This document shows positions 21,386 to 33,565 of a stretch of DNA of 64,000 nt, one piece after another. The stretch spans positions 15,852,502 through 15,916,501 of the forward strand of contig OY986972.1 in NCBI GenBank assembly GCA_963920575.1. The letters are read 5' to 3'. Origin of the DNA: Narthecium ossifragum (taxonomy: Eukaryota > Streptophyta > Magnoliopsida > Dioscoreales > Nartheciaceae). The position numbers and the translations under genes are program-made. The notes under the pieces were generated by a model, which was not told where the DNA came from, ran no database searches, and was given only the letters and a program-made list of their open reading frames with translations. The first letter of the stretch is position 1. Each line of letters starts with the position of its first letter.

Positions 21386-22827
21386 TGATCGCTCACAAAC
21401 GTTGTCGTTAAAACGTTGCAAACTCAATCAAATATAAATTTATAATCCCTATTCAATCACTACACTACTAGGTAGAATAGCGGTGAAGTCGGGAGTCGAT
21501 ACACAGGGAAAACGTTGAAAACTGAAATCAATTTTCAAAACCCTAAAACTAAGGAAAAGAATCAAAGATAGAATAAAGTTATCTAAACTAATAAATAAAT
21601 GAGATAAAAGGTTGATCAATTTGAATCAATGGAGTAGTTATTTAGGAATTACTCAATCCGCCCTAGTTTCATTATTAGTCTTCTCTAGTTATCATCTTGT
21701 TCCCTTCTCTCAACATTATGGATCATATGGCTACAAGCTCACATGAGTCCCAAAAAGAAAGTTAATGTTCCCAACGGCATAACCTATCTTTGCTTGGCAT
21801 AGATTGTATTTGGTCCTATGATTATATTAAATTATACTACTCCTAATGACCTTGGCACAACCTATCTTTGCGTAGCATAGCTTATCTCAAAGGTAAACCA
21901 ATAACTTCTTGAAAACCATCTCACAAATCTCTACAATCAATCACAGAAATCATGTAGGACTGAAAGTACGTCAAGGGAACTCTGTTCCTTCAACTCTATT
22001 AACAATAAAACCATATTCATGAGATCATGCATCGAGAAGTTCACAAGAATCCAACTAAAGAAAAACCAAAACTACACTAGGGTTTCATGAATAATCCTAA
22101 GTACAATAATTAACAACTCATCTTTTGGATGAAAGCCATCGGGTTGGAGTAGGAAGCTGTCACCATCCACATGCTCTCCGTCTTCTTCTTCCTCCACCAA
22201 AGATTGTCAAAAAGATGCTTATTTTTTCCAGCCAACACCTTCTTATAGGTGTATTCCCGGAATTAGGGTTATGGGTTGAGTTGGACCTCTAGTGTAACTT
22301 GGATTTCCTGGTTTAATTCTGACAGCCTCTTCCGGTCGCGACTGGGTTCAACCCGTCCGGAATTTGGAAATGTGCTCAACCTGCAAGATGTAGATTAGGA
22401 AGCCTTCTGTCCTTTCCCGAAGATTTGACATTAGTTAGACTTATCTAGAATATTTGGTGAATATTCTCTTGAGCATCGACGGACCCGTTTTCCAGCAGCT
22501 ATATATCTTTATCTTCTTCAAAACTGGTATTAATCCATCAGGCGTCTCGCAAAATGTCCAACATGAAAATTGTAGGTCTTGAAGTCTTCTACCACGTACT
22601 ACATTTCCAGAATATTTGGACTTATACAGAATACATAGAGAAGATTCTCCTGACAGGCGACGAAGCAGTCTTTATCACATAAATTCATCATTTTAGTCGA
22701 AATTCTTATATTTCTTCTCAAATCATGATCAAACCTGAAATCAACTAGCAAACTATTAAATACAATTACTCTAGGCCTATTAAAGGTAATTTAAGGGGTT
22801 TAATTATGAATAATTAGTGACTTATCA
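21386..22827 (-). mobile_element. 5' LTR of B1
   Basis: A 1,442-bp LTR. On the minus strand it starts TGATAAGTCACTAATTATTC and ends GTGAGCGATCA, abutting the primer-binding site. It is nearly the same length as solo LTR B2 and parallel to it throughout. Confidence 0.9.
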
Positions 22828-22835
22828 GGTAAGAA

Positions 22836-23130
22836 GATTGATCTTTCGTTTGTTAGTGTTCTGCTCCGTCTGAAGAAGATCGATCCTCTTCTTGACAGGG
22901 GGTGTGTTTGAGGAAGATCGATCTTCTGGTGCCAGAAGATCGATCCTTCTTGCCCAGACAGAACACCATCTTGAGGAAGATCGATCTTCTTGTGAACGAA
23001 GATCGATCTCTCCTTCCGAGGCTTAAGGAAGAGTGATCTTCCTTGGAAGGGAAGATCGATCATCATCTCCTTGACAGTGATCACCCATGTAAGTGATCGA
23101 TCATCTTGGGTAAGATGATCGATCCTTTAT
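22836..23130. repeat. Array of GATCGATC words in LTR A4
   Basis: About ten copies of AAGATCGATCTTC/GGATCGATCCTTC words. It mirrors the array at 8685-8992 in A1, and both encode similar 'RSIF/KIDLP' shadow peptides on the minus strand. Confidence 0.93.
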
Positions 23131-23340
23131 ATGCTGATTTGTATAATTGATCCGAATTTGATGTTTTCAGTTTCTTTTCGATCTGAATTTATCGTGTGGC
23201 TTTCCCGATGATAGGTAGGGATTATTATAATATTTTAATCGGGATTTTGATGGGTTTATCTCCGGATTACGCCGTAAGTTGTATTTCAAATCAGTTTATC
23301 GATTTCTACCGATTTTCAAGCAATTTCTCGATAAGCATGC

Positions 23341-24912
23341 TATATATATATATTAGTAAATGCCTGTGCCTACGACACAGATATTATAGTTTTTTTTGTG
23401 ATTTATAAATTAATTAATGTCTAAGCAATTGTTCGAGAGTGAAGATTTACAATATCCATTTATCTAGAGGCGTAGATCTTTTATTCGAGAATTACGAAAC
23501 CCAATAATGTCTTAGCCTTGGATCCTTACTCGAATAATGCTAAAACAAGATAAGTCCAGGTTTTGTATTGGCTCATATCTAAGCCGTTGGATCATAAAGA
23601 TCAACGGCCCATGTAAGGGAAGGCTTAGGGTTACAAATCCAAGCCTAACCTCTTTCATCCTGCCGCCAACACACCTGCCCCCTGATGGCGGCGACGACTT
23701 GATTGGCGAGAGGACAACGGAGATTGATGGCTGGGCCGAGATCGGCGAAGACGACCGGGTTGAGGAGCTCAACGTCAAGGCGGAGGAGCACGACGTTACC
23801 GATTGTTGACGACAACGTCAACCTCGCCATCATTCTAGAGTTCGCCAGCTGAGAGAGCACCAGCTGGGAAAAGGAGCACCAGCTGAGAGAGCACCATATA
23901 GGCGTCCCCCTCTTCGTGCTCCTCAGGATTGCTACTGTGCCTCCTCCTTTCTCTCTCTTCTTGGATCTCTGCATCTCTCCTCCTCCTCCTCACCTCTCTC
24001 TCCCTTCCTTTTGATCTCCTTCTAGCTTCTATGCGAGGAGAGAGTGAGAGAGGGGGATGGGAGATAGCCGACGGCGGGTTGGGCGTGGCTAACGACGTGG
24101 GGCGAGGTCGACGGCGTGTGGAGCTCGTTTTAGGGAAGGGAGAGTGAGAGGGGGATGGGAGATGAGAGAGGGGGTCGGGGACCTTTTCCTAGCGACAGGG
24201 ATGGGATGACTGGTATTAGGTAGTGAGATGAGTGAGTAGATGTTTTTGGACAGGATTTTTGGGCAGGAACCAAGTTTGGGTGGGAATCTCGAGGTTTTAG
24301 ATGGAATTAGAACCGTCGGATTTCTTTGGAAATAAATCCCGACCTCCCTCCCATATACTATAGATATCAAATATAATTTAAAGGGCTGATAGCGCTCTGA
24401 AACACACGAATATTTACTTTAAGAAACAAACCGATCGAGTCCGGATTCAAAGTCACATCCACTCCCATCTAATAGGAATAACTTAATCAGTGAACATACA
24501 TACTCATATAGAATTATGATTTGAACTNNNNNNNNNNNNNNNNNNNNNNNNNNNNNNNNNNNNNNNNNNNNNNNNNNNNNNNNNNNNNNNNNNNNNNNNN
24601 NNNNNNNNNNNNNNNNNNNNNNNNNNNNNNNNNNNNNNNNNNNNNNNNNNNNNNNNNNNNNNNNNNNNNNNNNNNNNNNNNNNNNNNNNNNNNNNNNNNN
24701 NNNNNNNNNNNNNNNNNNNNNNNNNNNGGGTGGGTGGGCTGAATTTTGAATGGGTGGGTGGTTAAGAGGAAGAAAGTTTGGGGCGGGAGTTTTTGGGGGA
24801 ACACAAATTTGGGTGGGAATCTTAAAGTTGATGATGAAATCTGGACTGCTCTTTATGTCTTATAGTTAAGACATTTCAAAAACCACCCTTCCTTATATAA
24901 TAGATATATATG
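23341..24912. mobile_element. Unclassified insertion(s) in A4, with assembly gap
   Basis: A4 sequence stops at a TATATATA run near 23341 and resumes at about 24913. The insert starts ATTAGTAAATGCCTGTGCC and has a GC-rich, CT-rich core. It contains two similar 3' segments (24265-24360 and 24785-24905, both reading CAAGTTTGGGTGGGAATC or CAAATTTGGGTGGGAATC, then CCTYCCWTATAMTATAGAT-like ends). That suggests two related elements, one nested or tandem. Helitron-like ends are possible but not proven. A 52-codon-scale frame at 23645-23809 has no recognised domain. Confidence 0.45.
24528..24727. other. Assembly gap (200 N)
   Basis: Exactly 200 N, a scaffolding placeholder. True length unknown. Confidence 0.99.
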
Positions 24913-24971
24913 TATATATATGTAGTTTGTGATTGATTTATTGCTTTATGGGTAACCGGGGGAGTGACGAA

Positions 24972-26411
24972 TGATGAGTCACTAAATATTCATACTTAAA
25001 CCCCTTAATTTACATTTGTTAGCCCGAGAGTGGTTGTATTTGATAGTTTGTTAATTGATTTCAGGTTTAATGAAGATTCAAGTTAGAAAATACAGAAAAA
25101 GACTAATATGTGGAAATTACGGTGCTCCGCTGTCAGTTTGAAAAGAATTCACCAAATTCTCCAGATAAATTCTAAATTCCTGAAATTTGGAGGACGTATA
25201 GAAGACTTCAAGATGAACAACTTTCATGTTGGACACTTTGCGCGATTCTGGACACATTAATAGCAGTTTTCAAGAATATGAAGATAAACAGATGCTGGAA
25301 GACTGGTCTGTCGACGCTCAGGAGAATATTTGATAAATATTCCAGATAAGCCCAAATAATGTCAAATCTTCGGGACAGGACTGAAGACTTCCTAATCTAC
25401 ATCTTTCATGTTAAGTACATTTCCAAATTCCGGACGGGTTGAACCCAGTCGCGACCGGAAGAAGCTGTCAGAATTGAACTAGGAAATCTGAGTTGCATTG
25501 GAGGTCCAACTCAACCAAAAACCCTAATTCCGGGAATACACATAAGAAGGTATTTGCTGGCCGAAAATTAAAGGTCCCTATAGAGAGAAAAGAGAGAACT
25601 AGGGTTTGGAGGATTCTCTGGAGAAGATGGAGGTACAACGTGGATCCCAATCGTTCTTCATCGAATCTAAGGCTTCCATCACAAAGATGAGTAGCTAATT
25701 TCTGTACTTAGGGATCTTATGAAGCTTTAGTAGATCTTCCTTGTATTTTTCTAGTTGAATCTTGTATTCTTTTTCTAGACATGATCTTATACACTTGGTT
25801 TTAATGATAAAAGAGTTGAGAGAACAGAGTTCCTTGACGTATTTTCAGTCATACTTGATTTCGGTGATTGATGGTAGAGATCTATAGGATGGTTTTTATG
25901 TGGTTTGTGAATAACCGATGAGATATTTTATGCTTAGTGAAGATAGCTTGTGCTAAGGTTACCTCGAAGACAATTTATGCTAATCGAAGATAGCATATGT
26001 CTTTGGAAAACACTCTCCTTCTTTTAGGGATTTATGTAAGTTTAAGAAGCTGTGAATCTATAGTGTTTAGATAAGAAAACAAGAGGATAACTAGAGAATA
26101 CAGGAAGTGAAACTAAAGTGGATTGAGTAATCCATAGGTCTTCTCTCATTAATATATTTCAATCTTTTTACATCGCTTTCTTAATTAGTTTTAATTAATC
26201 AGTTTCAAAAACCCAAATCAATCCTTTTCGCTTTAGATTTAGAGTTCCGAGATTTAATTCTGATTTCTCCTTCGTAATCAAAGTTTCCCTGTGGTTCGAT
26301 TCCGTATTTCATCACTATTCTACCCCATAGTTTTGTATTTTGAATAAGGGTTTATAAATTTTATTCTTGATTGAGTTTGCAACGTTTTAACGACGTGTTC
26401 GCGAGCGATCA
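24972..26411 (+). mobile_element. Solo LTR B2 (Tat/Athila-type, B family)
   Basis: A 1,440-bp sequence from TGATGAGTCACTAAATATTC to CGCGAGCGATCA, flanked by a perfect ACGAA duplication (24967-24971, 26412-26416). There is no primer-binding site after it and no internal region. A4's GGGGGAGTGACGAACCCC context closes up across it. Confidence 0.95.
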
Positions 26412-27497
26412 ACGAACCCCGAAAATGTTTAGTATAAATGAACCGGATGTGTGCCCTGTATGCTTAGTATATATTTACTGCTTTGATTAATAGCCCCGCT
26501 GATTGCCGGCGTGCGCCGGGGGCATAACCCGTTGTACTGGTAGATTATATATCTTGTATGTGTGGCTTGTTGGCTTGGTCGGGGTTCTATCCTCTTGTAG
26601 CAATTTCGATTGACAGCTGTGGACGTCGTTTTTAATGCCGAAATTAGCTCGATTGTAGTTGTCACTTGGTTGTTGGCCAGTTACCTACGGGGTAATTGTG
26701 GAACCTTAGTCTGTCAGGTGCAAGAGAGCACTGAAGACTATTGTATATCTGTGGTTATCACTTTGCTCTAATCGTTGTATTGTTAGTATAGTTTATCTGT
26801 ATTTGAGACCCTTGCTATGCTCACCCCTTTGGCTAGTTGTAGGCTATGCCTAGCCATGTATAATTGATGTCATATTGTTGCATGCTTATATCTCTTTATC
26901 TGTGCCTGAGCATTGCATGCATCTTGTTTGCATTAGAGCATAAGGTTAGGGTGCGGGTGAATAGGGTCTTTGCCAATCCGAGGCTCTCGGGTAGCTCGGA
27001 TCTAGCTCTAGGACCGTGGTTGGGTAGCTAGGTCTAGGGCGATTGTATTGTCAAATCTCTGTATTCTCGAGGATGGGTCTAGTTGGCTATCATATGTTGT
27101 TTGAGGTGTAGAGGTCGCCCAGAGTTCTCGTCTCATGCTCAGTATCCGTGTTAAGGGATGTTACGTGTTGCCCTGGGTCCTACCCCTTTGTTGTTCAGCG
27201 CTGGGCGCTTGGTTGTTGAGAGGGATGGTTGTTGACGTCATAGAGCGCGTGCCATGGGGTAGGCGGTGGACGTAATGTGAGTTTCCCTTAGAGATGAGAC
27301 AGAACCCGTGTGAGGACCCATTCCTCAAACCTTGCTCGACCGTGTGCGTCGAGGGTCGTTTCACATTCGTGTTGTGCACACACTGCCTTGGATTGATCCA
27401 TGAGTTGATTAGATCCTTTTAGGCGTCCTCGATCAGCAGATCGGAGCTCGATCGGGATAGATCGAGACGGACGGCCTAGATTAAGTCTCAGCCTTAC

Positions 27498-27504
27498 TAT
27501 AAAA
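27498..27504 (+). promoter_or_regulatory. TATA box of LTR A5
   Basis: TATAAAA in ACTATAAAACCCC, about 190 bp into the LTR and just upstream of the CT-rich leader. Confidence 0.8.
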
Positions 27505-29334
27505 CCCCTTTTTTCCTTTCCTCTCTCGCTCCCTTTCTCTCTCTTACCTGCAGCAGCCTTCCCCTTCTTCTCCCCTACCTGCGATCGCGCCGACCTCTCC
27601 TCTCCGTAGCTAATCCGTCGTCGCCACCGGCCGCCGCTCCTCTCCGAGCTCCACCTCACCTCTCTCGAGTTCCCTAGCTTCCTCTACTCCCAGATCTGAC
27701 CCTCTTTCCTCCGTTTCCTCTCTCTCAAGCCCGCCGCCAGCCCTCTTCCTCACCGATCTTCGAGCTCCGACGGCCTTCCCTTGGAGTTCCTTCACCGCCG
27801 CCGAGCTCCAGCACCCGGGATAGCGTCGGGAAGCTCAGATCCCATCTTCTCCAAGCTCTAAGGTAGGGTTTCCCTACCTGAATCTTTGATTCAGCCCTAG
27901 GTTGTGATTGTGGTTGTTTCTGTCTTTGTTTAACTGCATTTTTATGCTATTCATGCTAGAGTAGTTGCTGATTTTGGATTCTTGGATTTCGGATTTTGTT
28001 TGAGAAGGTTTCAACCGGATTCTTTGAGGATTTCTCTTCTACCTTGTTTCCCTAGGCTTAGATCCCAACTGACCAAGGTTTGATTGATCATTGATGTGGT
28101 TTCAATGGAGATTTATTCATCAGTTTTTCCATATTTCGTTGATGCTCTATTCTTGGATGAACAGTCAGATTCAAGCTCGGTTTCTGAGCTTTGTGAGCAT
28201 GATCTCGTGTAACTTTCAAGATGAAAGTTGTAGATCATCTAGTTATCTTTTGATTACCGCTGGTTTCGTGATTTGTGGATTTATGTATGATTTTTGATGA
28301 ATTGTTTCCCGAACTGCTGTGAAACATAAATTAGGAAAAAGATTTGAAACTTTTGTAGAAATTAAGCACCAGTTAGATTCAATTCTTGGAAACGATGTCC
28401 CTAGCATGTTTCTCCAAATCTGATGTGTTCTAATTGGGAATTTGACTTCATTTAGATGTTAAATTGCTAAGAATTCATCCTCTCTAACTTAAGGTTTTTG
28501 TAGAGGTTTAGAAAGAGTGTTTTAACGGATTTCGATGTTTTCCTCGTGACTAAATCTTCGAGATACATGAAATTGGTATTCCTAGTGACCTCGAGGGTTA
28601 GCACGTCATAATTGGTGGTTTTTAGATGATTAATTGTTTGATGCCGACATGTTTAGTTAGCTATAAATCATTCTGGTTCAATCAGCAATTAATTGCATGT
28701 CATGTTTATTCATATCGTATTGTATACATGTATAAGTAGCTTGTGGTTGAACCAAGGGAGTCATGCTCCTTAGGATGTTTAGATAAATAAGTGGGTAGAA
28801 GGTGTGCCCTAGTTTAGTAAACTGTATTCTTTATTGTTGTTGTAACTGTGTGGTCGGGGGTGTGCCCCATTGTCGGAATTTCGGTCGACGACCATTTATG
28901 CCGTCGTAATGCCGAAACTTCGATTGATTGTGTAGTTGCTTGTTTTCGGCATGTGTTGCCATTGTTGTGCTAAATAGATTTCTAATTGCTTTAGACCCTT
29001 TGCTATGTTTACCCCTCTGGCTAGCTGTAAGCTATGCCTAGCCCTGTATATTGATATGTCATTATGTTGCATGCTTATATCTCTTTATTTGTGCCTGAGC
29101 ATTGCATGCATTTGATTGCATTAGATGCATTTTAGGTTAGGGCGTGGGCGATGGTTTGATCGTCGATCCGAGGCTCTCAGGTAGCTCGGGTCTAGCTCTA
29201 GGACCGTGGTTGGGTAGGCTGGTCTAGGGCGAGATTGTGGTTCTATTGACTTATCATATCTTAGTTCTTGAGGTTTAGAAGTCGTTCCGTCCTTCTTTGC
29301 CAAGCTTGAGTGTGGTTGTGCTTTACTTTATGTT

Positions 29335-29590
29335 GCTGACGTTTGGGGAGCGCCGAGAGCCGAGAGCCGGCGTGATCCCCGGCGTGGTTGACGTATGGGG
29401 AGCGCCGAGAACCGAGAACCGGTGTGATCCCCGGCGTGGTTGACGTTTGGGGAGCGCCGAGAGCCGAGAGTCCGCGTGATCCCCGGCGTGGTTGACGTTT
29501 GGGGAAGGTTGAGAGCCGAGAGTCGGTGTGATCCCCGGCGTGGTTGGCGATTGGGGAGCGTCCAGAGCAGGCATAATCCCCGTCGTGTTT
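29335..29590. repeat. About 60-bp minisatellite in LTR A5
   Basis: Four to five units built on GTTTGGGGAGCGCCGAGAGC, followed by GTGATCCCCGGCGTGGTTGA. It creates an apparent 100-codon minus-strand frame that is not a gene. Confidence 0.92.
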
Positions 29591-29739
29591 GCTTGCTTGT
29601 TGTAGTTACACCTTAGGCTTGGCAAGGAGACGGTTCAAATGCAGTTTCCCCTTTCCTTGAGTGTGATGTAGAGTAGCACCCTACTAAACTTTATGCTCAC
29701 CCTACTCGGGCTGCGTTTGCAGTGCAGACGCCAGTGTCT

Positions 29740-32576
29740 GTGAGGGCCCAATCCTCCGACCCGGCTCCACCGTGTCGGTCGAGGGCCGATCCCTTCTTGG
29801 CTTGTTTCCACGTCGAGCGTGATCGACTGATTGCATTGCCTCTTTGCGACCCCAGGGGCAATTTGGTCAAATTATGTCATGCCGGGTGATTTCATACGCG
29901 CGTAACGCACACACGACCTTAGAATGATGTATATGCTTGATTAGACCCGTAGGAGTGTTTTAGATCTGAAGATCGGAATCCGATCATGAAGATTGAGATT
30001 TTTGAGCAGCTGTGATTAACTCTGGCTAATCAAGTGGTTAGGAGAGTTTAATCTCCACTCACTTAATAACCCTTAAACCCTTGTTAGGGCACTAATCCGC
30101 CCGATACGAGAGAGAGAGGGGAGAGCGGCGACTCGACTGGAGGGAGAAGATAGAGGGCATCCACGGCGACGATGGAGGGCTAGGCGAGCTCGGCGACCAC
30201 TACCGGAGATGACCCACGATCAGATGAGAGAGGTGGCGGCGACTGGTGGCAAGCATGGGGACGACAATCGCGATCGGAGAAGAAGAAAAAGGATGAGATC
30301 TCGACGCCCAGAGGTAGGGATTCCTACCCTAACCTTTGGTTAGGCCTCTAGGGCTTGATTGGATGCATGTTATCTGTGGTTTTTTTTGAAGCTATCTTAT
30401 CCTCCCTTGCTGCCGTGGTTAGATCTATGTGTGTTCATGGATTTGTGATGAGTTTTTCTTCCCCTCCTCTCTGGTTTGATGGGTTTCATGGCTGCGTTTG
30501 AGTTTCCCATTTCCTCTGTTCCGGAGTTGAGTTTGGGTCCTGATCCTTGGTTGCTAGAATGCTATGTTCTCCTTCAATACGATGTAATGCCCTGTTTTGC
30601 CCCCTCGTTGGATCCTTTGCTCTCTTTAGGTCCGACATGTACTCCGGCTGGGTACCCTCCTTCCCTCTGTTTTCTCATCCGTTTCTTCTTCCTCTGTTCC
30701 GGCCATGTTTTCCTTCTTCTTCCTCTTTCTTGCGGCTGTGGTTTGGATTTTGGGTCTCCTCCCCCTCCCTGTGCTATCCCGTCGGGGTTGTCATCATCTT
30801 CTTCCTCTCCCTTGGAGTTTCACGGATTCCGTCCCTCTGTTCTTGGTTGCCGACGGTTTGAGGTTCCTCTCCAATCCCCTGTCCGATGTTTCCCTCGAGC
30901 TTGTGATGTTGTGTTTGGATTCCTGCAATTGCTTTGCTGGGTTGTGGATTGCTATTGTCATTCTCCTCCAAACCCTTCCCGATTTCTCTGAGGGTCCTAT
31001 AGCTGAGCTTCTAAGCTTGGTTGGATTGTTGCTGTGATTGCTGGACCGCCTGTGAGATCAATTGTTGATTCCTGGATACCATTTCACGGTCGCTGTTCTT
31101 GGATGGTTGTTGGGCAGTTGGTTAGTGCTGGCCAGTCCCTTCCCCTGAAATTGGCTTTTCGGTTCAAAGCTTGGGATTCCATTTAACTTCTGTCAAATCT
31201 GACCTTGTATACCTGGTATAACTGTTGGCACAGATGCAGTCCTTCAATTTGGTTTTATGATGAACCTTGCTGATATCCCTGTACTCAATGCTATTGCCAT
31301 TCTTTAGTGCCGGCTGCTCTTCCTCCATTTAATTCATGCAATTTCATTGTTGGTTAATGCATGTATGTATTATTATATCGGGTAAGCCTAGGGGCGGTGG
31401 TGTGCTCGTTTCTATTTCTTTATGGATTAACCAAGGGAGTGATGCCCCTTGGGAATGTGTAGATTTAATTGGGCCGAAGGTGTGCCATTGTATGTGTTGA
31501 ATGATTATGCATGATTGGGACATGTGAATGATGTGCTTAGCTTTATTTACTCTTGACGGCTAAACCTACCCTATAGCTATACTATATCTTGTGGGCATGT
31601 GATTGATGAATTGAAATGTAGAGACACCTAGGCCTAGTTGCTTGATTAGGCTCATGCACGTTGTATGCATTAGAAGCATTAAGGTTAGGTGCGGGCGATG
31701 GGGCTCAATCGCCGATCTGAGGGCTCGGGTAGCTCGGATCTAGCTCTAGGACCGAGGTATGGGTAGGAGGACTAGGGCGAGATTGTATGGATATGATCTT
31801 GTGTTGATCGAGGTTGCAACCTAGATATACTCATTTGATTTGTGATATTGAGGTGTATAGGTCATGTCGTTCTCTGCGTCAATCGCTAAGGGCAGTGGAT
31901 GTTATCATATTAAGGGTTGTAGAGGTGGGAGTGCACGGGAGGTGCACTTGCCCCTTGTCCTTCCCTGATCTGTAGAGGGGCGCTTGGTGATGCGTGACCC
32001 TTGTCCAGACTTGTTCTTCATTGCCTTAGGATTGGACGGAGACGACACAGTTGCAGTTTACCCCTTTCCTTGAGAGTATCGTAGAGTAGAACCCTACTGG
32101 GCTTTATGCTCACCTTACCCGGGCTGCGTTTTGCAGGTGCAGGCGCCGCTCTTTCCACTTCAGTAGTCCCAGGCGGATCAGTTCCTGGAGGTGCTTCTAC
32201 TTCGGGTGGACTTTGAGGTTGTTGGCAAAATGAGGGCTTTCATTCAGTATTTTATATTTATTTGATGTAGTTAAAGCTTGGAAACTTATGTTTTATTTGA
32301 GGACAAATTGTATAACACTGAATATTTGATTAATGTGGAAGGATGTTTATTTAATTATTTAAATTGGGTTCGTAATAGTTGTAGTAGTTGCAAATCCACA
32401 TTTGTGCCCTCATGATCAAGTATTTAAATTTATTGTGGAATATAAAAGGTGTACAGGTTCCTTATGTATGAATTATAGAGGAGACTATGTCAAAATTTCT
32501 GCACCCATTGATGATGTAACAGGTTTAGGTTGCTCACTCCCCGATCTGGATGGGTTTTCTGGGTCAGGGCGTGACA
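29740..32576 (+). mobile_element. Solo LTR A6 (Tekay-type), most complete A copy
   Basis: A 2,837-bp uninterrupted sequence from TGTGAGGGCCCAATCC to CTGGGTCAGGGCGTGACA, flanked by a perfect GTGTC duplication (29735-29739, 32577-32581). It contains the U3 palindrome, a GA-rich leader, GGTAGGGATTCCTACC (30314), the GCATTAG block and the terminal TAGAACCCTACTGGGC block. A 171-codon frame at 30476-30991 lies in its T-rich part and shows no domain. Confidence 0.95.
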
Positions 32577-32771
32577 GTGTCTCTGTAGCTCCCAGCAGAT
32601 CAGGTTTTGGCGGCGCGTCAACTTCTGGAGGGCTTTGAGGTGATTAAAGATATGGTTGTACATTTTTGGCAGTTTTGTATACAGTGTCCCTCGAGGATAA
32701 GTTTATTTGTATAATTTTCATCTTTGAGAATTTTGATTCATATCTGTATAACTCTGATGTTAATGAAATAG

Positions 32772-33565
32772 TGTCGCGCCCCGACCAGCAGGACCCAGAC
32801 CGGGCCGGGACACGAGGGGAAAAACCTACATCTACTAGCCTCAACTGGCGGAAACTGTTGAGACTAAAGCCCAGCTGGCGGAAACAGCTGGCTATAGGCA
32901 CAAGGCGGAAGCGAAGAACTAAACAACATCTATTAACACTTATTACAAAACAGTAATAAAAGAGTTAAACAGAGTTTAGTACAACAAGCTACAAGGGATC
33001 AACAGTCCCCAAAAAGAAGCTACACCACCCACCGGGGTCTCCGCAAACGCACAAACGAACCCATCCTGACCCTTAGACATGGTCAGGATCCGGCACGCTG
33101 CTACGAGATTGCCAACGGGGAAGCAGAGCTCTCGCGGGGAAGAAGAAGGAAGAAGAAGGAATGAGCAGGGGAAGGGGGCGGGGTAAGGCCGGGGAAAGCC
33201 GGCGAAGCCGGGGGAAAGGCGAAGGAGGGGAGCGAAAGTCTCCCCTCCCCTGACAGGGGAAGCGACGGCCATCGCCGTGGCCGTCCTTCGAAAGCCACCG
33301 CCAACGACTTCCAGGCACAGGTAGGATCGATCCTCCTCTACCAAAGGATCGATCCTCTCTGCCCAGAAAGGCCAACCTGGGCTGGAAAACGGGCCCAAGC
33401 CCAGAACTTCCATACCTGGTTCCACCTAACCTTTCTAAACAAACACAAGCACCAAACAAGGTCTGTGTGTGCACACCCAGTGTGAAACGATCGCCAAGGC
33501 GCAATTTCCCAAATTGCCCTTGGGTCAAAAACAAGCCAAAGGAAAAAGAGGGGCAGGTCCTCACA
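32772..33565 (-). mobile_element. Compact A-family solo LTR A7 (794 bp)
   Basis: Plus-strand ends TGTCGCGCCCCGACC and GGGGCAGGTCCTCACA, with a perfect AATAG duplication (32767-32771, 33566-33570). It keeps both family ends, the U3 palindrome and two GATCGATC words but is under a third of the normal LTR length, so about 2 kb of the usual body is absent. It lies inside A5. Confidence 0.92.

Larger units (their letters stand above)
17140..22827 (-). mobile_element. Tat/Athila-like non-autonomous LTR retrotransposon B1
   Basis: A 5.7-kb element flanked by a perfect GGTAA duplication (17135-17139, 22828-22832) and read on the minus strand. It has a full 5' LTR (21386-22827), a tRNA-Asp-type primer-binding site (21363-21380), an internal region with a conserved but non-pol ORF, and only the last ~40 bases of a 3' LTR (17140-17180, TGATCGCTCGTGAACGTG). 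No protease, RT or integrase was seen, so it is non-autonomous. It contains solo LTR C. The terminal 3' LTR deletion kept the exact outer end. Confidence 0.85.

Noticed and set aside
22800..23084. 94-codon minus-strand frame with repeated RSIF/KIDLP peptides
   Set aside because: Shadow of the GATCGATC array. The same peptides arise from the array in A1.
29323..29625. CRISPR-like spaced repeat
   Set aside because: Contiguous ~60-bp units with drift and no unique spacers, inside a plant LTR; a minisatellite in a eukaryotic genome.
30476..30991. 171-codon open frame
   Set aside because: Lies in the T-rich body of solo LTR A6 with overlapping frames in other phases. No domain, and not kept in A5 or A4.
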